DNA of 64,000 bases from Patulibacter defluvii (GTDB taxonomy: Bacteria; Actinomycetota; Thermoleophilia; Solirubrobacterales; Solirubrobacteraceae). Below the pieces are notes generated by a model. That model had not been told where the DNA came from and did no database searches. It was given only the letters and a program-made list of their open reading frames with translations. The DNA lies in assembly GCF_034096925.1 (NCBI RefSeq), contig NZ_JAWZSQ010000006.1, positions 124,001-188,000 on the forward strand, read 5' to 3'. Every line of letters starts with the position of its first letter. Positions within the stretch are counted from its first letter, which is position 1. A program made the translations under genes and the position numbers. This document shows positions 52,528 through 59,758 of this stretch, in pieces.

Positions 52528-53070
52528 CCACCCTGGTCGTCGCTGAGCGGCCCCGAGAAGCAGGCGCGGACGCTGGCGGTCGCCGACGAGCTGTTCGCCC
52601 GGGACGGGACCGACGTGCCGATGCCGGCCCTCGCCGACGCGCTCGGGATCGGCGTCGGCAGCATCTACCGCCAGGTCGGCACCAAGGACGAGCTGATCGC
52701 CACGCTCGTGATCGACCGCTCCTCGATCCTCCGCGAGCGGTTCCTGGCCACGCTCGACGAGGACGACCCGTGGGCGGCGATGACCCTCGCCACCCACCAG
52801 ACCGTCGACGACTGCCGCGGCGACGCCCTCTCCCAGACCGCCTGGAACGAGGCGGCCTTCGCCAGCGAGGCCGTCCGCGCGGCCCGGATCGGGGCGACCG
52901 AGGCGCTGCGGCTGATGGTCGAGCGAGCCCGCGCCGCCGGCCACGTCCGCGACGACGCCTCGCACGAGGACCTGCGGCTGGTCTTCTGCGCGGTCCGTGA
53001 GCTGGGCGGGATCGGCCCGCGGGCGGCCCACCGGCTGGCCGAGCTGGTGCTGCGGGGGATGCGGCGCTAG
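52513..53070 (+). CDS. TetR-family transcriptional regulator
   Basis: The 185-residue regulator has an N-terminal HTH (PMPALADALGIGVGSIYRQVG with the flanking ADELFARDGTDV) and an all-helical ligand-binding C-terminal domain. It is divergent from ilvD. The presence of two operators at the intergenic -10 core suggests that it represses both ilvD and itself; the ligand is unknown. A -10 box TAGGCT lies six bases before the ATG, so the mRNA is probably leaderless. The following WecG gene is convergent. Confidence 0.92.
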   Translation: MAVPVPPWSSLSGPEKQARTLAVADELFARDGTDVPMPALADALGIGVGSIYRQVGTKDELIATLVIDRSSILRERFLATLDEDDPWAAMTLATHQTVDDCRGDALSQTAWNEAAFASEAVRAARIGATEALRLMVERARAAGHVRDDASHEDLRLVFCAVRELGGIGPRAAHRLAELVLRGMRR

Positions 53071-53073
53071 GCG

Positions 53074-53907
53074 CTAGCGGACCGGCGTCGGCGGCAGCGG
53101 CGGCGGCGCCTGGTGCAGCCGGTGCGTCTCGTCGGCGATCCGGACCAGGAAGGCCGGGTTGCCGAGCAGGTAGCGCTTCCACATCCGCCGCGGCTCGACC
53201 GCCAGCCGGAAGACCCACTCCCAGCCGTTGTCGGCCATCCACGACGGCGCCCGCGGGACCAGGCCGGAGACGTAGTCGAAGAGCGCCCCGACCGTCCACA
53301 GCACCGAGGTCGAGACCCGGTCGGCGACGTGCTCGACCCACAGCTCCTGCTTCGGGCTGCCCATCCCGACCAGGACGATGTCCGGCTGGCTCTGCTCGAT
53401 GTCCTCCAGCACCCGCTCGCCGTGGGGGCTGTCGGGATCGAAGTAGCCGTGGTGGGTGCCGGCGATCCGCAGCTGCGGGTGGCGGGCCTGCAGCCGGTCG
53501 GCGGCCTGGCGGGCGATGTCCGGCTCCGAGCCCAGCAGGTAGAGCGACAGGTCGCGCCGCTCGCAGAGGGCGGCCAGGTCCCAGATCCAGTCGGCCCCGG
53601 TCATCCGGTGCGGCGACTCCAGCTGCATCAGCCGCGCCGCCAGCCGGACCCCGTAGCCGTCGCAGTAGACGAGGTCGGCCGCCCGCAGCGTGTCGCGCAG
53701 CTCCGGCACCGCGTAGCTCTGGTTGAGCACGTGCGCGTTGGCGTACATCACCCGCCGCGCGGGGGTGTCGGGGGCGGCGACGGCCCGCTCCGCGACCCAC
53801 GACGCGATCCGGTCGAGCATCGCCGCGGGCGTGTCGAGCTCGATCGCGATGTCGAAGATCCGGACGGTGCCGGTACCGGGAGCGGTGGACGCAGTCGTAG
53901 GTGGCAT
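53074..53907 (-). CDS. WecG/TagA/CpsF-family glycosyltransferase (GT26)
   Basis: The 277-residue enzyme transfers an N-acetyl-hexosamine or uronic acid to a lipid-linked sugar in teichoic acid or polysaccharide assembly. Motifs seen are YANAHVLNQSYAVPELRDTL, ADLVYCDGYGVRLAARL, RMTGADWIWDLAALCE, LYLLGSEPDIARQAADRL and VGMGSPKQELWV near residue 185. The ATG is at 53907. A TACGAT box about 60 bases upstream may be its promoter. It sits beside two other glycosyltransferase genes on the opposite strand. Confidence 0.93.
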   Translation of the reverse strand: MPPTTASTAPGTGTVRIFDIAIELDTPAAMLDRIASWVAERAVAAPDTPARRVMYANAHVLNQSYAVPELRDTLRAADLVYCDGYGVRLAARLMQLESPHRMTGADWIWDLAALCERRDLSLYLLGSEPDIARQAADRLQARHPQLRIAGTHHGYFDPDSPHGERVLEDIEQSQPDIVLVGMGSPKQELWVEHVADRVSTSVLWTVGALFDYVSGLVPRAPSWMADNGWEWVFRLAVEPRRMWKRYLLGNPAFLVRIADETHRLHQAPPPLPPTPVR

Positions 53908-54049
53908 GCGACGGGGCCGGCGCGGAGGCCGGAACGGGTCCAGGGACCAAGTGGACGAGGGTCATCGTAGTGGTCCCGGCGGCCGGGCGCCCGTGATCCG
54001 GGCACATCCCCGCCACCCGCCCGGAGTCCGCCCGCCACCTGCCGGTCCG

Positions 54050-54055
54050 TAGGAT
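54050..54055 (+). promoter_or_regulatory. -10 box TAGGAT for the GT4 gene
   Basis: It lies 9 bases before GTG 54065, a leaderless or nearly leaderless arrangement. Confidence 0.38.
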
Positions 54056-54064
54056 CGATGGCTT

Positions 54065-55087
54065 GTGGAGCGTGTCGTGACCCTGCGCGTGGCCTTCGAC
54101 GCCCGCGACGCCCGTCAGGCCGAGCGGCGCGGCTGGGGCCGCTACGCGGCGGAGCTGCTGGCCGCCCTGCGGCGCCGCGACGACGTCGCGATCGGCGCCC
54201 ACGGCGGCGGCGGGCGGCTGCCGGAGCTGGCCTGGGAGCAGGTCGGTTGGCCGGCGCGGCTGGCGCTCGACCCGCCCGACCTGCTGCACGCGCCGAACTG
54301 CTTCCTGCCGCTCGTGCGTCCCTGCCCGGGCGTGGTGACCGTCCACGACCTCGCCTTCGAGGTCCACCGCGACGACTTCGCGCCCCGCACCGGCTGGAAG
54401 TACCGCACCGTCACCCGCCGCGCCGTGGCCAGCGCCGAGGCGGTGATCTGCGTCTCGCAGGCGACCGCCGACGACGTCTGCGAGCGCTACGGCACCGATC
54501 CGGCGCGGATCCACGTGGTCCCCAACGCGCCCTCGCTGGCCCAGGGTTCGCCGGACGAGACCGCGACCGGCGACGGCGACGAGCGGCCCTACCTGCTGGC
54601 GATCGGCGACCTGCGGGCGAAGAAGAACCTCGGCCGGCTGCTGGTCGCCTGGGAGCGCAGCGGGCTCGAGCAGCGGCTGGTGCTGGTCGGCACCGGCGCC
54701 GAGGGCACCGAGCTGGGCCGGCGGCTGCGGGCGCGCGGGGCCGAGCTGCCCGGCTACCTGCCCGACGGCGAGCTGGACGCGCTGCTGCGCGGGGCCGACC
54801 TGCTGGTCCACCCGTCGCTCTTCGAGGGCTTCGGGCTGGTGCTGCTGGAGGCGATGGCGCGCGGCGTGCCGGTGGCCTGCAGCGACATCCCCTCCCTGCG
54901 CGAGACGGCCGGCGGGGCGGCCGAGCTGTTCGACCCGACCGACGTGGCGGACATCGTCCGCGGCCTGCACGACGCGCTCGGCCGCCGCGACGCGCTGGCC
55001 GCCGCAGGCCTGAAGCGCGCATCGAGCTTCAGCTGGGACCGGACCGCCGCGCGTACGCTGGACGTCTACCGTTCCGTGGTCCCGTGA
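54065..55087 (+). CDS. GT4-family glycosyltransferase
   Basis: The 340-residue GT-B enzyme has the N-terminal VAFDARDARQAERRGWGRYA loop, PGVVTVHDLAFEVH and AVICVSQATADDV, then the C-terminal nucleotide-sugar domain with LLAIGDLRAKKNLGRLL and HPSLFEGFGLVLLEAMARG, the E-x7-E type motif. It probably adds a sugar to a lipid-linked surface polysaccharide in the cytoplasm. Its stop overlaps the following GT2 gene by four bases (GTGA). GTG 54065 is chosen; GTG 54077 in frame is also possible. Confidence 0.9.
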   Translation: MERVVTLRVAFDARDARQAERRGWGRYAAELLAALRRRDDVAIGAHGGGGRLPELAWEQVGWPARLALDPPDLLHAPNCFLPLVRPCPGVVTVHDLAFEVHRDDFAPRTGWKYRTVTRRAVASAEAVICVSQATADDVCERYGTDPARIHVVPNAPSLAQGSPDETATGDGDERPYLLAIGDLRAKKNLGRLLVAWERSGLEQRLVLVGTGAEGTELGRRLRARGAELPGYLPDGELDALLRGADLLVHPSLFEGFGLVLLEAMARGVPVACSDIPSLRETAGGAAELFDPTDVADIVRGLHDALGRRDALAAAGLKRASSFSWDRTAARTLDVYRSVVP

Positions 55088-56115
55088 GTCGCATCACGAT
55101 CCTGATCCTGTCGGTGAACGAGGCCCGCCTGCTGCGGCACTCGCTGCCCGCGGCCTGCGCCCAGGGCGCCGACGAGGTCGTGGTGATCGACAACGCCTGC
55201 ACCGACGCCACCCCCGAGCTGTGCGAGCGCTACGGGGCCCGGCGGCTGCGGCTGACCCGGCGGCGCGGTTACGCGGCGGCGATGAACGCCGGGATCGCCG
55301 CCTGCGGGGGCGACTGGGTGCTCTGGTGCAACGCCGACTGCGTGCTCTCCGAGGGCTTCCTCGACGCGCTGCGACCACACCTGCACAATCCGGCCCTGGG
55401 GGCGATCGTCCCGCGGCTGCTGCGCGCGACCGGGATGGAGCCCGAGCAGCGGACCGAGGAGCTGGACGCCGCCGGGATGACGATCGACCGCCGGCGCAAG
55501 AACACGCTGGTCGGCCACGGCGAGCCGCCGTCCCGCTACTCGCGGACCGGCCCGGTCTTCGGCGGCGACGGGGCCTGCGTCCTCTACCGGCGGGCGACGC
55601 TCGAGGACTGCGCCTTCGGGCTCGAGGTGCTCGACGAGGACATGGGCCTGTGGGCGACCGACGCCGACCTCGCCTGGCGGGCCCAGCTGTTCGGCTGGGA
55701 GGCCCGCTACGAGCCGCGCGCGATCGCCTGGCACAAGCGCTTCTACAGCCCCTCGACCCGCGGCCGCGTCGACCGCGCCCACCGCCGGCTGCAGTTCACC
55801 AACCGGTTGCTGATGGTGGTCAAGAACGAGACCTGCGGCGGCTTCCTGCGCCACGCGCCGTTCATCGTCGGCTACGAGATCGCGGCGCTCGGCTGGACGC
55901 TGGTCCGCGAGCCGTTCCTCTGGCGCGCCTACCTGGACGCCTTCCGCAAGCTGCCGGGCGCCCGCCGCCGGCGCCGCTGGGTCCAGGGCCGCCGCCGCGA
56001 TGCCGCCCGCCGCCGCGGCACCGCCGGCCGGCCCCCGTTCGGGATGCTGCCGCCCGGTCCGCCGCCGCCCGCCGGCGACCTGCCCGGCGACGGCCAGCCG
56101 CAGCCGACGGCCTGA
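55084..56115 (+). CDS. GT2-family glycosyltransferase
   Basis: The 343-residue GT-A enzyme begins RITILILSVNEARLLRHSLP and contains VVVIDNACTDATPELC, ADCVLSEGFLDAL (D-x-D-like N-A-D) and DEDMGLWATDADLAWRAQLFG. It resembles rhamnosyl- and N-acetylglucosaminyl-transferases of the GT2 family. The C-terminus is Arg- and Pro-rich and is likely disordered. It begins at GTG 55084, coupled to the upstream GT4 gene. Confidence 0.9.
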   Translation: MSRITILILSVNEARLLRHSLPAACAQGADEVVVIDNACTDATPELCERYGARRLRLTRRRGYAAAMNAGIAACGGDWVLWCNADCVLSEGFLDALRPHLHNPALGAIVPRLLRATGMEPEQRTEELDAAGMTIDRRRKNTLVGHGEPPSRYSRTGPVFGGDGACVLYRRATLEDCAFGLEVLDEDMGLWATDADLAWRAQLFGWEARYEPRAIAWHKRFYSPSTRGRVDRAHRRLQFTNRLLMVVKNETCGGFLRHAPFIVGYEIAALGWTLVREPFLWRAYLDAFRKLPGARRRRRWVQGRRRDAARRRGTAGRPPFGMLPPGPPPPAGDLPGDGQPQPTA

Positions 56116-56154
56116 AGCACCCGCCGGTCGCCCCCGCGGCGGCCATGAGGGTTG

Positions 56155-56203
56155 CATGAGGATCGCTGGAGACCCCGGGGCGAGCGGGGCTAGCGTCCTC
56201 ATG
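56155..56203 (+). promoter_or_regulatory. Inverted repeat upstream of small Cys/His protein gene
   Basis: CATGAGGA (56155-56162) pairs with TCCTCATG (56196-56203), extending imperfectly into CGCT/AGCG, with CCCC/GGGG between. A further CATGAGG lies at 56144-56150. TAGCGT (56191-56196) is the candidate -10 and lies inside the right arm. It could be an operator or an mRNA hairpin. Confidence 0.45.
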
Positions 56204-56208
56204 ACCCC

Positions 56209-56628
56209 ATGTATCACCACCTCAGTCGCGCGCTCTACCGGGACCTCGTCCGCAGCCTCCCCGCGGGGGGATCGCCTGCGGCACGACAGCGGATCCTGTC
56301 CTCGTGCGAGGCCACGATCGAACGGCTGGTCACGGATCCGTCGCTGTTCGCGAACCCCGCCCGGTCGCTCTTCCAGGACGTCCGCACGCTCTACCCGATG
56401 ACCGTCCAGGCCCGGCTCTGGCAGACGCTGGAGCGCGACCTGGCGCCGTTGGCCGAGGAGCTGCGGCAGCGGCCCGAGCTGGCCCACGCGCTGGCCGGGA
56501 CCCGGCCGACCTGCCAGGCGACCACCCGCAGCAGCACCCCCTGCCGGCGCGAGCCGGTCGGCGGCACGCCGTACTGCCCGTCCCACCAGCACCTGCTGCA
56601 GATGGACCGGCTCGAGCGCGTGGCCTGA
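56209..56628 (+). CDS. Small protein with C-terminal Cys/His cluster, function unknown
   Basis: The 139-residue protein has a helical N-terminal part (HHLSRALYRDLVRSLP, RQRILSSCEATIERL) and a C-terminal cluster: C-Q-A-T-T-R-S-S-T-P-C-R-R-E-P-V-G-G and then TPYCPSHQ, with spacing like a small zinc-binding motif seen in other actinobacterial proteins. It could bind nucleic acid, but no family is recognised. ATG 56209 is chosen; an inverted repeat with a -10 box lies just upstream. Confidence 0.6.
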   Translation: MYHHLSRALYRDLVRSLPAGGSPAARQRILSSCEATIERLVTDPSLFANPARSLFQDVRTLYPMTVQARLWQTLERDLAPLAEELRQRPELAHALAGTRPTCQATTRSSTPCRREPVGGTPYCPSHQHLLQMDRLERVA

Positions 56629-56741
56629 GCCGCGGAGCCGCCGGTCCCCCGCGCGGAGGACGCCGCGTCGGCAACGGGGAGGACCACCGCTCCTCCGGTC
56701 GCCGCGCAGGATGGCCCGCGCGGCCGACGCGATCGCCCCGG

Positions 56742-56769
56742 TCGCGACCTAGCGTGGCCGGCCATGCGC
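56742..56769 (+). promoter_or_regulatory. Promoter-start module of the RTX/PASTA gene
   Basis: TAGCGT (56750-56755) lies 8 bases before ATG 56764. The 28-base word covering the -10 and start codon is the same, with one mismatch, on the minus strand at 62188-62215 in front of another secreted protein gene. Confidence 0.55.
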
Positions 56770-58155
56770 CGATCCTCGCTGCTCCTCCCGATCGCCGTGC
56801 TCGCTGGCGCGCTGCTGCCGACCGCCTCGGCCGGCGCCGCGCAGGTCGTCCGCGACGGCTCGACGATCGTCCTCCGTGCCGGTCCCGGCGAGGCCAACCA
56901 CGTCGCCGTCCGCGGCGACGCCTTCGACGAGCAGGCGATCGAGTTCAGCGACGTCGTGCCGCCGACCGTCGGCGACGGGCTGACCTGCAGCGAGACGTCG
57001 GCGATGGGCTGGTACTTCGTCAGCTGCAAGGCGGCCGGGCTCTCCGGGATCCAGATCGAGACCGGTGACGGCGACGACGTGGTCGCGGTCGGCGAGCAGA
57101 TCCCGGTCGGCGGTCCGCTGACGATCGACGGCGGCCCCGGCAACGACAAGCTGACCGGGCCGACGGGCGACCGGGCGGTGGCGCTGAACGGCGGCGACGG
57201 CAACGACGCGCTCGAGGGCGGCGCCGGCCCCGACGTGCTGCACGGGGGCGGGGGCGACGACGAGCTCGACGGCAGCGGCGGCGACGACCAGGTCCACGGC
57301 GACGCCGGCGACGACGACCTGGCCGGCGGCCGCTTCCTCAGCAGCGACCTGCTCGACGGCGGCCCCGGCGTCGATTCGATCACCCAGGACTGGTTCGACA
57401 GCAACGGCCCGACGCTGCCGATCGCGGTCACGATCGACGGCAACGCCGACGACGGCCGCCCGAACGAGCGCGACAACGTGATCGGGGTCGAGCGGATCGT
57501 CACCCGCCAGGTGGCGCGGCTGGTGGCCGGCCGCGACCCGGTGGTCTTCGACGTCAACGGCACCGGTGCCGGCGGCACCACGCTGATCGGCAGCCCCGGC
57601 CCGGATCGGCTGCGGTCGTTCGACTACGACGACGTGATCGAGGGCGGCGCGGGCAACGACTCGATCGAGGCCGGCAACGGCGATGACCGGATCGTCCCGG
57701 GGCCGGGGCAGGACACGGTGCTGGCCGACGCCGGCCCGGGATCGTGCAACTTCGCCGAGTGCCGCGGCCAGTACGGCAACGACGTGATCGACGCCCGCGA
57801 CGGCGAGCGCGACAGCATCGACTGCGGCAACGGCAACGACCGCGTGATCGCCGACCCGATCGACGTCCTCAGCAACTGCGAGACGGTCGAGCGCGGCAGC
57901 GGCGGCGGCAACGGCGGCCCCTCCGGCGACGGCGGCAGCGGCGGCTCGGCCAAGCGCTGCACGGTGCCGAAGGTGAAGGCCGGCTCGACGGTGACCAGCG
58001 CCCGCAAGCGGCTGAAGAAGGCGGGCTGCAAGGTCGGCAAGACCCGCCGGGCCGCCTCGCGCACGCGCAAGGGCCGGGTCGTGAAGCTCTCGCCGGGGGC
58101 CGGCAAGAAGACCACCAAGGCGGTGACGATCGTCGTCTCCCGTGGTCGCCGGTGA
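56764..58155 (+). CDS. Secreted RTX (hemolysin-type calcium-binding) repeat protein with C-terminal PASTA domain
   Basis: The 463-residue protein has a signal peptide (LLLPIAVLAGALLPTASAGA), several RTX nonapeptide repeats of the GGxGxDxLx type (GGPGNDKLTG, GGDGNDALEGGAGPDVLHGG and later GGAGNDSIEAGNGDDRI) that bind calcium, two Cys pairs, a Gly-rich linker and a C-terminal PASTA domain (about 398-463: CTVPKVKAGSTVTSARKRLK). PASTA domains bind peptidoglycan, so the protein may be held at the cell wall. No type I secretion gene is adjacent; a Sec signal is seen instead. Confidence 0.85.
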   Translation: MRRSSLLLPIAVLAGALLPTASAGAAQVVRDGSTIVLRAGPGEANHVAVRGDAFDEQAIEFSDVVPPTVGDGLTCSETSAMGWYFVSCKAAGLSGIQIETGDGDDVVAVGEQIPVGGPLTIDGGPGNDKLTGPTGDRAVALNGGDGNDALEGGAGPDVLHGGGGDDELDGSGGDDQVHGDAGDDDLAGGRFLSSDLLDGGPGVDSITQDWFDSNGPTLPIAVTIDGNADDGRPNERDNVIGVERIVTRQVARLVAGRDPVVFDVNGTGAGGTTLIGSPGPDRLRSFDYDDVIEGGAGNDSIEAGNGDDRIVPGPGQDTVLADAGPGSCNFAECRGQYGNDVIDARDGERDSIDCGNGNDRVIADPIDVLSNCETVERGSGGGNGGPSGDGGSGGSAKRCTVPKVKAGSTVTSARKRLKKAGCKVGKTRRAASRTRKGRVVKLSPGAGKKTTKAVTIVVSRGRR

Positions 58156-58156
58156 G

Positions 58157-58162
58157 TAGCCT
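58157..58162 (+). promoter_or_regulatory. -10 box TAGCCT for the 5' nuclease gene
   Basis: It lies 6 bases before GTG 58169, immediately behind the stop of the RTX/PASTA gene. A leaderless transcript is expected. Confidence 0.42.
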
Positions 58163-58168
58163 GGCGGC

Positions 58169-59068
58169 GTGACCGCGCCGCTGCTGCTCTTCGACCTGCC
58201 GTGGATGCTCTACCGCGCGCACTTCGCGCTGCCGTCGAGCATCAAGGGCGCCGACGGTGAGCCGATCGGCGCCCTGCTCGGCACCGTGCGGGCGATCCTG
58301 GCCGAGATCGCCGAGCACGAGCCGGCCGGCGTCTGCTGCGCGATCGGCTCGGAGGACGCGCCGCACCGGACCGCGCTGCTGCCCGCCTACCACGCCCACC
58401 GCGAGCCGATGCCGGACGCGCTGCGGCACCGCTGGGAGCAGGCGCCGGACCTCTGCCGGGCGTTCGGCTGGGCGGTCCGCGACGGCGGCGAGCTGGAGGC
58501 CGACGACGTCCTGGCCACGGTCGCGCGCCAGCGGTCGGCGGCCGGCCAGCGCTCGATCATCGTCACCGGCGACCGCGACCTGCTGGCCTGCGTCGACGAG
58601 CACGTGATCGTGCGCCGCCCGGCCGGCCGCGGGCCCGGCCTGGTGACGGTCGACGAGCCGGGCGTGCGCGAGATGCTCGGCGTCCGCCCCGACCAGGTGA
58701 CCGACCTGATCGCGCTCCGCGGCGACCAGTCGGACGGGATCCCCGGCGCGCCCGGGATCGGGGCCAAGACCGCGGCCCGGCTGCTGGCCGCCCACGGCGA
58801 CCTGGAGGGCGTGCTGCGCGCGGCCGGCGCCGACGGCCCCGACGGCGAGCCGGGTCCGATGCCGCAGCTCGGCGACGGCCTGACCCCGCGGCTGGCGGGA
58901 GCGCTCTGCGAGCACGCCGCCGAGGTTCGCCGCGACCGCGAGGTGGCGCGGCTGATCGAGGCGCCGGTCGAGCCGGTGCCCGACGCTCCGACCGACCGCG
59001 CCGGCGGCGCCGCGGCGGCCGAGGCGCTGGGGATGGGCCGGCTGGCGAAGGACCTGCGGGCGGGGTAA
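58169..59068 (+). CDS. 5'-3' exonuclease / flap endonuclease (Xni/FEN-like)
   Basis: The 299-residue protein has the FEN-type N-terminal LLLFDLPWMLYRAHFALP (metal-binding Asp), a GELEADDVLATVARQ motif, VTGDRDLLACVDEHV and the helix-hairpin-helix region DQSDGIPGAPGIGAKTAARLL. Such enzymes cut 5' flaps in replication and repair. It is the stand-alone form, not the N-terminal domain of DNA polymerase I. A -10 box lies 6 bases before GTG 58169. Confidence 0.92.
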   Translation: MTAPLLLFDLPWMLYRAHFALPSSIKGADGEPIGALLGTVRAILAEIAEHEPAGVCCAIGSEDAPHRTALLPAYHAHREPMPDALRHRWEQAPDLCRAFGWAVRDGGELEADDVLATVARQRSAAGQRSIIVTGDRDLLACVDEHVIVRRPAGRGPGLVTVDEPGVREMLGVRPDQVTDLIALRGDQSDGIPGAPGIGAKTAARLLAAHGDLEGVLRAAGADGPDGEPGPMPQLGDGLTPRLAGALCEHAAEVRRDREVARLIEAPVEPVPDAPTDRAGGAAAAEALGMGRLAKDLRAG

Positions 59069-59077
59069 GGGCCGCGC

Positions 59078-59093
59078 CCGGCCCGCGGGCCGG
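59078..59093. terminator. Bidirectional terminator between 5' nuclease and ArsR genes
   Basis: CCGGCCC (59078-59084) and GGGCCGG (59087-59093) form a perfect 7-base stem with a 2-base loop in the gap between the two convergent genes. Confidence 0.55.
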
Positions 59094-59492
59094 CTACGGC
59101 TGCCGGCCGGACCCGTCGTAGACCACCCCGGCGAGGTCGCCGAGCAGGTCGCGGGTCTCCTCCAGGCGGGCGGTCAGCAGCTGCTTGGCGATCTCCAGCA
59201 GCTGGAAGATCCGCGGGTCCTTGACGCGGTAGAAGACGCTGGTCCCCGCCCGCCGCCGTTCGAGGACGCCCTGGCGGTGCATCGCGGTCAGGTGCTGGGA
59301 GGTGCCGCTGGAGTCGAGCCCGAGCGCGGCCTGCAGCTCGCCGACCGAGCGCTCGCCGTCGCGCAGCAGCTCGAGGATCCGGACCCGGGCGGGATGGCCG
59401 AGCAGGCGGAAGAACTCGGCCTTCAGGCGGTAGATCGGCGCCGGCTCGCCGGGCGGCTGCGGGGGGAGGTCGGGCATGCGGTCGGGGGTCAC
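59094..59492 (-). CDS. ArsR/SmtB-family transcriptional regulator
   Basis: The 132-residue winged-helix repressor has RLKAEFFRLLGHPARVRILE, GERSVGELQAALGLDSSGTS and QHLTAMHRQGVLERRRAG. No Cys or His metal ligands of the classical arsenic or zinc sites are evident, so the inducer is unknown. The start could be GTG 59492 or ATG 59477. A palindromic region at 59513-59533 with two inverted repeats lies just upstream, and the small gene and SulP transporter gene are divergent, so it probably controls them. Confidence 0.88.
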   Translation of the reverse strand: MTPDRMPDLPPQPPGEPAPIYRLKAEFFRLLGHPARVRILELLRDGERSVGELQAALGLDSSGTSQHLTAMHRQGVLERRRAGTSVFYRVKDPRIFQLLEIAKQLLTARLEETRDLLGDLAGVVYDGSGRQP

Positions 59493-59512
59493 GATACCAA
59501 CGCTTCCTTCTT

Positions 59513-59533
59513 ATCTTAAGATCTTTGAAGATC
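59513..59533. promoter_or_regulatory. ArsR-type operator with overlapping palindromes and shared -10
   Basis: ATCTTAAGAT (59513-59522) is a perfect 10-base palindrome and reads TAAGAT as a -10 box on both strands. GATCTTTGAAGATC (59520-59533) is an overlapping inverted repeat ending at the ATG of the small plus-strand gene. The region is AT-rich against a very GC-rich background. Confidence 0.6.
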
Positions 59534-59758
59534 ATGGAATCATCAGCTCATGGTGCTGCCGACCCGGTGGTCGCGCGGCTGATCGCCGACCTCGGGCGCG
59601 ATCCCGCCCGCGCCCGGACCGCCGCCCAACGGCTGCTGGAGCTGCTGGAGCCGGACGACCTGGACCCCGTCCTGCGGCTGGCTCCGGACGCCGCGACGAC
59701 CGTGCTGCGGGACGCCTGGGAGCGCTACCGCCACGACCGTGGACGGTCGTGGAACTGA
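59534..59758 (+). CDS. Small hypothetical protein between ArsR and SulP
   Basis: The roughly 74-residue helical, acidic protein (MESSAHGAADPVVARLIADL...) is of unknown function. It starts at ATG 59534, directly after the operator palindrome, with TTG 59525 as an alternative start. No Shine-Dalgarno site is present. It overlaps the SulP gene start by 10 bases, so the two are probably co-translated and the protein could be an accessory of the transporter. It could also be an open frame within the leader. Confidence 0.5.
   Translation: MESSAHGAADPVVARLIADLGRDPARARTAAQRLLELLEPDDLDPVLRLAPDAATTVLRDAWERYRHDRGRSWN

Noticed and set aside
59476..59748. SulP gene starting at 59476
   Set aside because: The first 90 residues of that frame are Arg/Pro-rich, overlap the ArsR operator and the small gene, and lack SulP features.
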